The position numbers were made by a program, and so were the translations under genes. Source: Halioglobus sp. (GTDB lineage: Bacteria > Pseudomonadota > Gammaproteobacteria > Pseudomonadales > Halieaceae). From it: a DNA stretch of 64,000 nucleotides. The notes under the pieces were generated by a model that saw only the letters and a list, made by a program, of their open reading frames with translations, did not search any database and was not told the origin of the DNA. Location: NCBI GenBank assembly GCA_013214285.1, contig JABSPW010000006.1, forward strand, positions 1 to 64,000, read 5' to 3'. Of this stretch, positions 22,651 to 33,332 are shown one piece after another (position 1 is the stretch's first letter; the number at the start of each line of letters is the position of its first letter).

Positions 22651-22695
22651 ACCTGGCCGCAGGCAGTCCGACAAGGCGACAGGAAACTGGATTGA

Positions 22696-24171
<1,476 letters not shown>

Positions 24172-24195
24172 GCAGTTAGGTAGAGAGACCGGTTT

Positions 24196-24624
24196 ATGGC
24201 AATGACAATTCACTGTGACATCGTCAGCGCGGAGGAGGAAATTTTCTCCGGCCTGGTCGAAATGCTCGTCGCGACAGGCGAGATGGGCGAGCTAGGTGTT
24301 GGCTACGGCCACGCGCCGCTGCTGACGGCGTTGCTGCCTGGACCGGTGCGCATTATCACCCAGAGTGGTGATGAAGAGGTTTACTATGTGTCAGGTGGCT
24401 TCCTGGAGGTGCAGCCCGGCGTCGTCTCCATTTTAGCGGATACGGCTCTTCGGGCTGGCGACGTGGACGAGGCGGCAGCGGAGGAGGCGCGTAAGGAAGC
24501 GGAACACGCATTGGCCAACCAGACCGGAGACTTCGATTACGGCCGCGCCTCTGCTCAGTTGGCGGAGGCGGCTGCGCAGCTTGCCACGCTGCGCAAACTA
24601 AAGAACAGGGCGGGGCGGGGCTAG
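24196..24624 (+). CDS. atpC: F0F1 ATP synthase subunit epsilon
   Basis: [49 protein letters not shown]. Confidence 0.98.
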   Translation: MAMTIHCDIVSAEEEIFSGLVEMLVATGEMGELGVGYGHAPLLTALLPGPVRIITQSGDEEVYYVSGGFLEVQPGVVSILADTALRAGDVDEAAAEEARKEAEHALANQTGDFDYGRASAQLAEAAAQLATLRKLKNRAGRG

Positions 24625-24653
24625 AAAGCCTCTCATTCTCTTTGTGTCAAAGA

Positions 24654-24670
24654 CCCCGGCAAGTTCGGGG
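24654..24670 (+). terminator. possible terminator hairpin after the atp operon
   Basis: CCCCG-gcaagtt-CGGGG hairpin ~30 bp downstream of atpC stop; lacks a clear U-tract. Confidence 0.35.
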
Positions 24671-24948
24671 CCTTCATTGGTATGGCGGGCGCGGCGTCGA
24701 ACAACAAAAAATGTTAGTCAGACACTGATTTCACACGTGACGGGAGTAAGGGTGTGTTTTGCTCGGCGACGGCTAGCCTCAGTAAGGTGTAATATCGTCG
24801 TGCTCGCTGCAAAAGTGCATGGTTTGATCCCGCGGTGTTCACTATCGACTACTTGCCAGCGCTTGCAGATTAACGTGACGGTCACAACCCCTGGGCGCTT
24901 TATGGCATAGTGTAAACCGCCGATGCAGAGGGCCAAGGAGAACAGGTT

Positions 24949-25416
24949 ATGAGCGAAGCGACCGAACCATTGATTCAATCTCACCACGAAGCACTGCTGG
25001 CGTCCACGGTTATCGGTTGTCTGAGTACCCTGCGCCGAAAAGATGGCCGGGTATCTACCAACCCGGTGAGCTACCGTTGGAATGGTAAAGAGATTGAAAT
25101 CAGCACTCTGAAAGGGCGTATGAAATATAAGAACATGGTGGCGGACCCTCGCGCTACGCTCTGTGTCGTTTCACCGGAGGACCCCATGCACTATGTGGAG
25201 GTCCGTGGCAGAGTGCGCCTCGTGGATGACCCTGACCGGGTACTTTTTACGGCACATTTTCGGGCAACTTCCGGCGGCATAGAGCCTCCCGATGGTATGG
25301 ATCCACCGGGCTCGGAGCGATCCATGATATACCTTACTCCAGAACAGGTCTCCAGCCCTAAGCTGTACGGTGGGCAGTTCGATGATTTCGCGGAGAAGTT
25401 TCACTCAAAGCACTGA
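24949..25416 (+). CDS. PPOX class (pyridoxamine 5'-phosphate oxidase-like split-barrel) flavin/F420-binding protein
   Basis: 155 aa; VIGCLSTLRRKDGRVSTNPVSYRWNGKEIEISTLKGRMKYKNMVADPRATLCVVSPEDPMHYVEVRGRV. Confidence 0.88.
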   Translation: MSEATEPLIQSHHEALLASTVIGCLSTLRRKDGRVSTNPVSYRWNGKEIEISTLKGRMKYKNMVADPRATLCVVSPEDPMHYVEVRGRVRLVDDPDRVLFTAHFRATSGGIEPPDGMDPPGSERSMIYLTPEQVSSPKLYGGQFDDFAEKFHSKH

Positions 25417-25454
25417 CAGGTGCGGACACCTGGGCCTTTGGCGGTGTTACCGCG

Positions 25455-26204
25455 CTAGAGCAGTTCCCATAGGGTATCGAATAAAAGTTGTTGTGTTGAG
25501 GCAATAGCGGCGGAGTCGATGATTACCACCACCGGATAGTTCCGGTCTGCGAGGGTAATCATGGCGACCTTGGGTGGGTAAATGGCGATATAGCTGGCGT
25601 CCGTATCCACACTGGCGGGAAGCCACTTGCGTTCCGCCAGCTGTGCGTCGTCGCCGCCTTCGCCGACAGCAATTACGCGGACCCGAATCCCTTTTTGCAC
25701 GCGCTGGCGAGTGAAATTTGGAAAGGGGCGGTACAGGTGTTGCCGCAGGGTCTTAGTGGAAATAACAGCATACCCCTTTTCTGCAAGACGTGCCGTGCTG
25801 TTCAGTATGTCTCGTAACACCAGTTCAACGCCGTCATCGCCTTCGTAGAAACGCACGTTGCCTGGGCTGAATTCCGGGCGGGCCTGTTTCAAACTGGGAA
25901 TAATATCCCTGCGCAAGTCCGCCATAGCCTGGGCTAGGGCCTGTTGCTTACTTTCGCCAAGACTGAGTAAGCGCTCCGGGTCCTCGGCCTGAAAAACACG
26001 GCGGCGTCCTTTGGGCAAGTAACTTACTAGGCCCTTGGTGACCAGTTGTTTCAATGTTTCGTAGGTGCTGCCGCGGTTTATTCCTGCTTCCGCAGCGACG
26101 TCGCGAATGGAGGCGGGGCCCAACTTGTGCAGGGACTGGTAAACTTGTATCTGGCGCCGATCCAGCCCCAGCGCACCCAGCGTTTGTATTTTGCTTGTTG
26201 TCAT
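25455..26204 (-). CDS. TrmB-like/helix-turn-helix transcriptional regulator
   Basis: LGLDRRQIQVYQSLHKLGPASIRDVAAEAGINRGSTYETLKQLVTKGLVSYLPKGRRRVFQAEDPERLL: TrmB-type winged HTH followed by an effector-like domain. Confidence 0.82.
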   Translation of the reverse strand: MTTSKIQTLGALGLDRRQIQVYQSLHKLGPASIRDVAAEAGINRGSTYETLKQLVTKGLVSYLPKGRRRVFQAEDPERLLSLGESKQQALAQAMADLRRDIIPSLKQARPEFSPGNVRFYEGDDGVELVLRDILNSTARLAEKGYAVISTKTLRQHLYRPFPNFTRQRVQKGIRVRVIAVGEGGDDAQLAERKWLPASVDTDASYIAIYPPKVAMITLADRNYPVVVIIDSAAIASTQQLLFDTLWELL

Positions 26205-26284
26205 TTTATTTGTGACAATTTGCGTTGCTTAAAGATAAACGCAATATAATATGCATTTATTCTTTCTGTGTTGTCAAAAATAAA
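26205..26284. promoter_or_regulatory. candidate divergent operator/promoter region between the TrmB-like gene and glmU
   Basis: Inverted arms TTTATTTGTGACAA (26205-26218) and TTGTCAAAAATAAA (26271-26284), 13/14 match, flanking a TATAAT (26245-26250). Confidence 0.5.
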
Positions 26285-26302
26285 TGAAAAAAGAGGAGTC
26301 AG

Positions 26303-27694
26303 GTGGAACACACAGGTAAACCGCAAGCGTTGGAAGTTGTCATACTGGGGGCAGGTAAAGGCAGTCGAATGCAATCGGATCTGCCCAAGGTTCTCCATAC
26401 TGTCGCCGACAGACCGCTGCTAGAGCATGTGGTCAATACCGCGCAGCAGCTCGATCCGCTAGCCATTCATGTGGTGCTCGGTCATGGTGGCGAGCAGGTC
26501 AAAGCGGCCCTGTCGAATTATGACGTGAACTGGGTGGTGCAGGACCGGCAGTTGGGGACAGGACATGCGGTGTTGCAGGCCTTGCCCGCTATCTCGCCGC
26601 ACAGCGTTGTCCTCGTGCTTTACGGCGATGTGCCTCTGACGCCACTGTCCACCTTGCAGCAGTTGGTGGCGTTGGCGCAGGAGGGGCCTGCGCTATTGAC
26701 CGCGAAGCTGCAGGATCCGCAGGGCTATGGCCGTATTGTGCGAGATGCAGTAGGAGCCCTGGTCGGTGTGGTGGAGCACAAGGATGCCAGTGCGCAAGAG
26801 CGCAGGATCAGTGAGATCAACACCGGGCTTCTTGCCGCGCCGCTCGCTGACTTTAATACGTACCTACCCAGGGTCGGTAACAGTAACCAGCAGCAGGAAT
26901 ACTATCTGCCCGACATGCTGGGTCTGGCCGTGCAGGAGGGAAAGTCGGTGGCAACCTGTCTCGCGAGGTCCGAACTAGAGGTTCTCGGGGTGAATGACAG
27001 GGTGCAGCTCAACCGGGTAGAACGCGAGTTTCAGCGCCTCCAGGCGGAAGGGCTGCTGCGTTCCGGCGTGAACATCGCCGATGTATCGCGGCTGGATATC
27101 CGCGGCACGCTGACCTGCGGTAACGGCGTGTTTATCGATGTTAATGTTGTCCTGGAAGGTGACGTTTTCCTTGGTGATCGGACATCAATCGGTGCTAATT
27201 GTGTTCTGCGTAACGTCCGTGTTGAGCGGGACACGTTGATACACCCGATGAGTCACCTGGAAGAAGTTGAGGTTGGAGCAGCTTGCAATGTTGGGCCCTT
27301 CGCTCGTCTACGCCCAGGTACTGTGTTGCAGGCGGGCGCCCGCGTGGGAAATTTTGTTGAGACCAAGAAGGCGACCATCGGAGAGGGCAGTAAGGTGAAC
27401 CATCTGACGTATATCGGCGATTGCGATATGGGCGCAGGGGCCAATATTGGGGCGGGCACGATAACCTGCAATTACGATGGGGTGAACAAACACAAGACCA
27501 AGATAGGCGATGGAGTGTTTGTCGGCTCTAACAGCACCCTCGTTGCGCCGCTGAATATCGAGGCAGAAGCTTTTGTCGCAGCGGGCTCAACGATCACCTC
27601 TACAGTCGGTGAAAAGGATCTTGCTGTCAGTAGGGCGCGGCAGAGAAATATCCAGGGGTGGTGTCGTCCTGGAGAAAAAAACAAAAAGGATTGA
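26303..27694 (+). CDS. glmU: bifunctional UDP-N-acetylglucosamine diphosphorylase/glucosamine-1-phosphate N-acetyltransferase
   Basis: VVILGAGKGSRMQSDLPKVLHTVADRPLLEHVV; C-terminal left-handed beta-helix hexapeptides. Confidence 0.98.
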   Translation: MEHTGKPQALEVVILGAGKGSRMQSDLPKVLHTVADRPLLEHVVNTAQQLDPLAIHVVLGHGGEQVKAALSNYDVNWVVQDRQLGTGHAVLQALPAISPHSVVLVLYGDVPLTPLSTLQQLVALAQEGPALLTAKLQDPQGYGRIVRDAVGALVGVVEHKDASAQERRISEINTGLLAAPLADFNTYLPRVGNSNQQQEYYLPDMLGLAVQEGKSVATCLARSELEVLGVNDRVQLNRVEREFQRLQAEGLLRSGVNIADVSRLDIRGTLTCGNGVFIDVNVVLEGDVFLGDRTSIGANCVLRNVRVERDTLIHPMSHLEEVEVGAACNVGPFARLRPGTVLQAGARVGNFVETKKATIGEGSKVNHLTYIGDCDMGAGANIGAGTITCNYDGVNKHKTKIGDGVFVGSNSTLVAPLNIEAEAFVAAGSTITSTVGEKDLAVSRARQRNIQGWCRPGEKNKKD

Positions 27695-27696
27695 TT

Positions 27697-29526
27697 ATGT
27701 GTGGCATTGTCGGTGCGGTCGCTCGTCGCGAGGTTTCTGAAATCCTGCTTGAGGGCTTGCGCCGCCTCGAGTATCGAGGGTACGACTCTGCGGGGATGGT
27801 GCTGATCGATGCTGAGCGGTCTCTTCGTTTACACAAACGCAAGGGGAAAGTGATGGCATTGGAGAGTGCCCAGGAAGAGGACCCGCTGCAAGGCAACACC
27901 GGTATTGCGCACACCCGATGGGCAACGCACGGTGAGCCGTCGGGAGAGAATGCGCACCCGCATGTGTCCGGTGAGCGCATTGCACTTGTACACAATGGAA
28001 TTATTGAAAATCATGCTGCGTTGCGCGACGAGTTGGTCAATGGCGGCTACCAAATGTCTTCTGCCACAGACACGGAGGTAATTGTTCATCTGTTACACAG
28101 CAATATGCAAGATGGTGTCTCTCTCATGCAGGCGATGCAGAAGACAGTTGCTCGGCTCGAGGGGGCCTACGCATTGGCGGCGGTTGATTGCTTGAGCCCG
28201 GACACTGTGGTCGGCGCACGCAAGGGAAGCCCCCTGGTAGTGGGTGTCGGTATAGGTGAAAACTTTTTGGCATCAGACCAGATGGCCTTGCGACAGGTAA
28301 CGGACCGTTTTATTTATCTGGATGAGGGAGACCTAGTCCAGGTAACACCCGATGATGTGCAGGTCCTCGACGCGCGTGGTGCCGCTATGGAGCGGCCAAT
28401 CCATCGCATCACGGAAGCGCTCGAGTCCGCAGACATGGGTGAATTCGATCACTATATGCTGAAAGAAATTTTCGAGCAGCCTGAGGCTCTGGAAACAACT
28501 TTTGCAGGTGCCCTCGATGGCCAACAAATAGAAGAGCGGTTTGGAGACGGCGCTTCGGCGCTATTGGACAAAGTCGAAAGTGTTCAGATCGTCGCCTGCG
28601 GAACGAGCTACCACGCAGGAATGGTAGCGCGGTATTGGCTGGAGGAAGTTGCGGGTATCAGTTGTGAGGTTGAAGTAGCGTCTGAGTTTCGTTATCGCAA
28701 GCGCGTGCAACACGAGGGGACATTACTACTAGCTATTTCTCAGTCGGGTGAAACCGCTGACACCCTTGCTGCACTGCGTAACACGAGCGAGGGGGAGTTT
28801 GTTGGGAGTCTTGTTGTTGCCAACGTCGACAACAGTTCCTTGGTGCGTGAGTGTGATCTGGTGTTTCTGACGCGGGCCGGAGCGGAGATCGGTGTCGCAT
28901 CTACCAAAGCCTTCACAACCCAGCTGGTTGCGCTTCTCATGTTGACGCTTACACTCGCGCGGCGCAGAGGAATGGCGGAATGCCGACAGAAGGAAATTAT
29001 AGCGGCGTTATCGGAGTTGCCACAACAGGTGCGGCAAACGCTGGAATTAAACGACACTATTCAACAATTATCGCAGGCATTTATTCCGAAGCGGCACGCA
29101 TTATTCCTTGGCCGCGGTATACATTATCCCATCGCCATGGAAGGCGCGCTGAAATTGAAGGAGATTTCCTATATACATGCAGAGGCGTATCCTGCGGGCG
29201 AGCTGAAACACGGACCGCTGGCCTTGGTAGACAATGATATGCCAGTGGTAGCAGTGGCACCCAACGATGAATTGTTGGAAAAACTGAAGTCGAATCTCGA
29301 GGAGGTACGCTCTCGAGGTGGGGAGCTTTTTGTTTTCGCAGATCGTGAGGCTGGATTCACTGATGAAGACCGGGTGCAGGTCTTATCGATACCGCACTGT
29401 CCGGAGATTATCAAGCCGATCGTTTACACCGTAGCGTTGCAGTTGCTCTCCTACCATGTCGCGGTACAGAAGGGCACAGATGTGGACAAACCGCGTAACC
29501 TGGCTAAGTCGGTTACGGTGGAGTGA
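27697..29526 (+). CDS. glmS: glutamine-fructose-6-phosphate aminotransferase (isomerizing)
   Basis: MCGIVGAVARREVSEILLEGLRRLEYRGYDSAGM; C-terminal DKPRNLAKSVTVE; start 2 nt after the glmU stop. Confidence 0.98.
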   Translation: MCGIVGAVARREVSEILLEGLRRLEYRGYDSAGMVLIDAERSLRLHKRKGKVMALESAQEEDPLQGNTGIAHTRWATHGEPSGENAHPHVSGERIALVHNGIIENHAALRDELVNGGYQMSSATDTEVIVHLLHSNMQDGVSLMQAMQKTVARLEGAYALAAVDCLSPDTVVGARKGSPLVVGVGIGENFLASDQMALRQVTDRFIYLDEGDLVQVTPDDVQVLDARGAAMERPIHRITEALESADMGEFDHYMLKEIFEQPEALETTFAGALDGQQIEERFGDGASALLDKVESVQIVACGTSYHAGMVARYWLEEVAGISCEVEVASEFRYRKRVQHEGTLLLAISQSGETADTLAALRNTSEGEFVGSLVVANVDNSSLVRECDLVFLTRAGAEIGVASTKAFTTQLVALLMLTLTLARRRGMAECRQKEIIAALSELPQQVRQTLELNDTIQQLSQAFIPKRHALFLGRGIHYPIAMEGALKLKEISYIHAEAYPAGELKHGPLALVDNDMPVVAVAPNDELLEKLKSNLEEVRSRGGELFVFADREAGFTDEDRVQVLSIPHCPEIIKPIVYTVALQLLSYHVAVQKGTDVDKPRNLAKSVTVE

Positions 29527-29550
29527 CAGACTCGCCGCGCTGCTATGCGG

Positions 29551-29919
29551 TTAATCTGGATTCGCGGCTTTATACTTTTTCAGTTCGGTATTGAACTGGC
29601 CTGCCAGCTCTTCTTCTGCAGATACGGACGCATTGTATTCTTCGTTGAGTTTCTGCAGTGCTTCGGTGAGCTCTGGGCCCGGGGAATCGCCTGATGCCGC
29701 AACCTCAGCTGCAGAGATCTTGGGCTCAAGGCAGGAGCGGTATGCGGTATTGCTTGCCTGGTAGGCCTTCACCGCTGCCTGTCCTTCCAACATCTGCTCA
29801 AGGTTAGAGGAGGCGCCATCGGGCAAGCCAGGAGTCTCTGGTGCTGTGCAGTCTTCGGCCATGCTCGCAGCGCTCGTTACGGCCAGGCCAACGAGGGCCA
29901 GCTTGATTGCATTTATCAT
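29551..29919 (-). CDS. hypothetical secreted/periplasmic protein
   Basis: 122 aa with N-terminal signal-peptide-like segment MINAIKLALVGLAVTSAASMAEDC. Confidence 0.6.
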   Translation of the reverse strand: MINAIKLALVGLAVTSAASMAEDCTAPETPGLPDGASSNLEQMLEGQAAVKAYQASNTAYRSCLEPKISAAEVAASGDSPGPELTEALQKLNEEYNASVSAEEELAGQFNTELKKYKAANPD

Positions 29920-29995
29920 TCAATGTTTCCCTGCTTGTTGATTGGCGGAGAAAAACAGTAGCAGGAGATTAGCCTCCTGCCAAGTCACAGAGGGT

Positions 29996-31006
29996 CTACT
30001 GCCTTCCCACCCACAGGTTGGATACCTGCGATTCAGACTCAAGTTTTCGGGCTACTGCTTCGGCGCTTTTCTTGTCATTCAGGCCAACAACCCTCACGCG
30101 ATAATACGTTCTATCGCCCGTTGTGTTTGGCAGTACGACCACCTCGCCGCGCCCGGGGCTGAGTTTAGCGGCCCTATTCTGCGCCATGTCGGGGGAAGAA
30201 TAGGAACCAAAGTTTACAAACCAGGGACCTACCGGCGTGGTCGATACGACTGGCTCGGGCGCGACAGCTTGCGGCTTGTCGACAGTCGCTGCAGTAGAGT
30301 CAGGTAGTGATTCGGCTGACGGAGTTGAAACCCCCGGCCCTGGGGCGCCCACGGCTTGGGTATTCTCCAGCGCGGCTATGACCTCCTTCAGCTCAAGGTT
30401 TTCCTGTGACAGGACGCTCGCTTCGCCCGCTAGGCTATCATAAGACTGTTGCAAGTTGCGCAGGGCGTCCCGCGCCTCAGTGACATCCGCTGCTGTGACG
30501 CCGGTGGCTAACGACGCACGCAGGTCTCTCAATTCTTTCTGCATGGCGGCGCGTTCCTGGAGTACGCCATAGGCGCCGACGATAAGTAGCACGCAGGCCA
30601 CCACGGCGATAGCGATTAGCCGCATGGGCATGGATGGCCCTTCGCCTGCGTCGGTGTCGAAATAATCTTCATCGTCGTCCAGCCACTCCGTATCAGGGTT
30701 GTCTGTTTCTTCCTCCGCAGCGACCCCGGCCTTCAAAGGCACGGGTGCTGCGGGTTCTTCACCCGGGGCGCCTGACGTTCGGTCCCCACTCCAGGATGGG
30801 AACAGGTCTTCTTGATCGTCGTCTTCCGCGCTATAACCGGAAAAATAGTCTGTATCACGTTCGGGCTCCTCATATTCTTCAAGCGTTTCGTTATTAAAGC
30901 TACCGAAGGCGGGATAAAGCTGCCCAGCGCTGTCGGCAGGGCCTGGTTCAGAGCGAGAGGATCGAAAAATACTGGTCTCGGGCAGTTCCCTTTTCAGGTT
31001 CTTCAT
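29996..31006 (-). CDS. SPOR domain-containing membrane protein with acidic N-terminus and coiled-coil
   Basis: TM MRLIAIAVVACVLLIVGAYGVL; C-terminal WFVNFGSYSSPDMAQNRAAKL...TYYRVRVVGLNDKKSAEAVARKLE typical SPOR repeat. Confidence 0.85.
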   Translation of the reverse strand: MKNLKRELPETSIFRSSRSEPGPADSAGQLYPAFGSFNNETLEEYEEPERDTDYFSGYSAEDDDQEDLFPSWSGDRTSGAPGEEPAAPVPLKAGVAAEEETDNPDTEWLDDDEDYFDTDAGEGPSMPMRLIAIAVVACVLLIVGAYGVLQERAAMQKELRDLRASLATGVTAADVTEARDALRNLQQSYDSLAGEASVLSQENLELKEVIAALENTQAVGAPGPGVSTPSAESLPDSTAATVDKPQAVAPEPVVSTTPVGPWFVNFGSYSSPDMAQNRAAKLSPGRGEVVVLPNTTGDRTYYRVRVVGLNDKKSAEAVARKLESESQVSNLWVGRQ

Positions 31007-31145
31007 TGATCAGTCGCCCCTATTGTTATGTTGCGAAGTCGCTTAACCATCATAACAAAGGGGTAGTTTGATTTCGCGGCCGCCAAAGGACTGATTCAAT
31101 GAAATAAGTTACTTTCTAGGGGGTTAATTTCGCTAAAATGGTGTG

Positions 31146-33296
31146 ATGGATGTGTCCGACATACTGACTGGGCTGAACCTCGCGCAGCGCGAGGCCGTGG
31201 CGGCTGAGAGTCGGAATATGCTGGTGCTGGCTGGCGCGGGCAGCGGTAAAACGCGGGTGCTGGTGCATCGTATCGCCTGGCTGATGCGGGCGCAGGACTT
31301 CTCGCCCTGGTCTATCCTCGCGGTGACCTTTACCAACAAGGCCGCCAGGGAGATGCGCAGCCGAATTGAGGATATGTTGCAAACGCCCTCCCGTAGCCTT
31401 TGGGTGGGTACTTTTCACGGTTTGGCGCACCGACTTTTGAAAGCCCATTGGCAGGATGCCGGACTGCAACAGAACTTCCAGATTCTTGATGCGGATGATC
31501 AGTTGCGGCTAGTCAAGCGAGTGTGTCGTGAACTGGAGTTAGATGAGACCCGCTGGCCGCCGAAACAGGCTGTTTGGTACATTAACCAAGCCAAGGATGA
31601 AGGTCTGCGTGCAGCGCATGTTGACGCGCCTGCTAGGGACCGCTTTGCGCAGACAATGCTGCAGGTTTACCGGTCTTATGAAACAGCTTGTGAGCGGGCG
31701 GGTTTGGTAGATTTTGCCGAACTACTGCTGCGCGCGCATGAGTTGTGGCTGAAGTGTCCCGATGTATTGCGGCATTATCAAGGGCGCTTTCGTCAGATTC
31801 TTGTCGATGAGTTTCAGGATACAAACACGGTACAGTACGCTTGGCTCCGGGTGCTTGCTGCGGACCATATACCGGTTGTAGCTGTTGGTGACGACGACCA
31901 GTCAATTTACGGTTGGCGCGGGGCTAAGATAGAGAACATTCAGCGGTTTACACAGGACTTCAGTGATACGCACACCATTCGCTTGGAGCAAAATTATCGT
32001 TCTACTCAGACCATACTTCGCGCCGCTAATGAGGTGATTGCTCACAATGTAGGGCGTCTGGGCAAGGAACTCTGGACAGACGGTGCTGCAGGTGAACCCG
32101 TCAGTCTATACGCCGCATACAATGAGCAGGATGAAGCACGTTACGTTGTGGAGCAGGCAGAGCAGTGGTTGAAGCAGGGTTTCCCGCGTGCCTCGATCGC
32201 TATCCTGTACCGTTCAAACGCGCAATCACGGGTATTGGAAGAAGCCCTGATACAGGGCGAGATGCCCTACCGTATTTATGGCGGCCAGCGCTTTTATGAG
32301 CGCATGGAAATTCGCAATGCGCTGGCCTACCTGCGTCTATTGTTAAACCGCGGTGATGATGCTGCCGTGGAGAGAATTATCAATACGCCCCCCCGTGGTA
32401 TTGGTGCAAGAACGTTGGACACGGTGAGGGAATGTTCCAGGACTCGCGATATACCGCTTTGGACTGCTATAGAAGCGGTATTGGTGGAGAAGCTATTACC
32501 CTCGCGGGCTCTGACTGCTTTGCAGGCGTTTACGGTGTTGATTAACGAATTGGACTCGGGTATCGAGGGGCTGGATTTGGAAGCGGCGGTGGACCTGGCT
32601 ATCGATGCGTCCGGCCTGATTGAGTATCACAAAAAGGAAAAGGGAGAGAAGGGGCAAGCGCGGGTGGAAAACCTTGAGGAGCTGGGCAATGCGGCGCGAC
32701 AGTTTACGCCAGAGGGTGAGGAATTCACGCCTCTGCAGCAATTCCTCGACCTGGCAGCGTTGGATGCGGGTGATGCACAGGCAGACGAACACGAAGATTG
32801 CGTACAGCTGATGACGCTGCACTCGGCGAAAGGCTTGGAATTTCCGCTCGTATTTCTTGTGGGTATGGAGGAGAACCTGTTCCCTCACCAGATGTCTCTG
32901 GATGAGAGCGGGCGCCTGGAGGAAGAGCGGCGGCTATGCTATGTCGGTATTACCCGCGCGATGGAAAAGTTGATTCTTACCTATGCGGAATGCCGGCGCC
33001 TGCACGGCAGTGACTCCTATAACACGCCGTCGCGTTTTGTCAGGGAGATACCGGCTGAGTTGCTACGGGAAGTGCGTCTGCACGGTACAGTAACACAGCC
33101 CGTCTCTAGCGCCTCCCGGGCGCAGGTACCGGAGACCGAACTGGTTTTGGGGCAGCGTGTCTACCATCAGACGTTTGGTGAGGGGGTCGTGGTAAACTTC
33201 GAGGGTCGTGGGGGTAGCGCCAGAGTAGAAGTTAATTTCGATACCGAGGGCGGTAAATGGTTGGTGCTGCAGTATGCCAACCTCCAGCTGATTTGA
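31146..33296 (+). CDS. uvrD: DNA helicase II UvrD
   Basis: LNLAQREAVAAESRNMLVLAGAGSGKTRVLVHRIAWL, VDEFQDTNTVQYAWL, GDDDQSIYGWRGA, LMTLHSAKGLEFPLVFL. Confidence 0.96.
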   Translation: MDVSDILTGLNLAQREAVAAESRNMLVLAGAGSGKTRVLVHRIAWLMRAQDFSPWSILAVTFTNKAAREMRSRIEDMLQTPSRSLWVGTFHGLAHRLLKAHWQDAGLQQNFQILDADDQLRLVKRVCRELELDETRWPPKQAVWYINQAKDEGLRAAHVDAPARDRFAQTMLQVYRSYETACERAGLVDFAELLLRAHELWLKCPDVLRHYQGRFRQILVDEFQDTNTVQYAWLRVLAADHIPVVAVGDDDQSIYGWRGAKIENIQRFTQDFSDTHTIRLEQNYRSTQTILRAANEVIAHNVGRLGKELWTDGAAGEPVSLYAAYNEQDEARYVVEQAEQWLKQGFPRASIAILYRSNAQSRVLEEALIQGEMPYRIYGGQRFYERMEIRNALAYLRLLLNRGDDAAVERIINTPPRGIGARTLDTVRECSRTRDIPLWTAIEAVLVEKLLPSRALTALQAFTVLINELDSGIEGLDLEAAVDLAIDASGLIEYHKKEKGEKGQARVENLEELGNAARQFTPEGEEFTPLQQFLDLAALDAGDAQADEHEDCVQLMTLHSAKGLEFPLVFLVGMEENLFPHQMSLDESGRLEEERRLCYVGITRAMEKLILTYAECRRLHGSDSYNTPSRFVREIPAELLREVRLHGTVTQPVSSASRAQVPETELVLGQRVYHQTFGEGVVVNFEGRGGSARVEVNFDTEGGKWLVLQYANLQLI

Positions 33297-33332
33297 ACGT
33301 GCTTGCATATTAAGAAAAAGGAAGACACAAGA

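Noticed and set aside
27695-27696. glmS riboswitch/ribozyme
   Set aside because: Only two nucleotides separate glmU stop and glmS start, so no leader structure is possible there.
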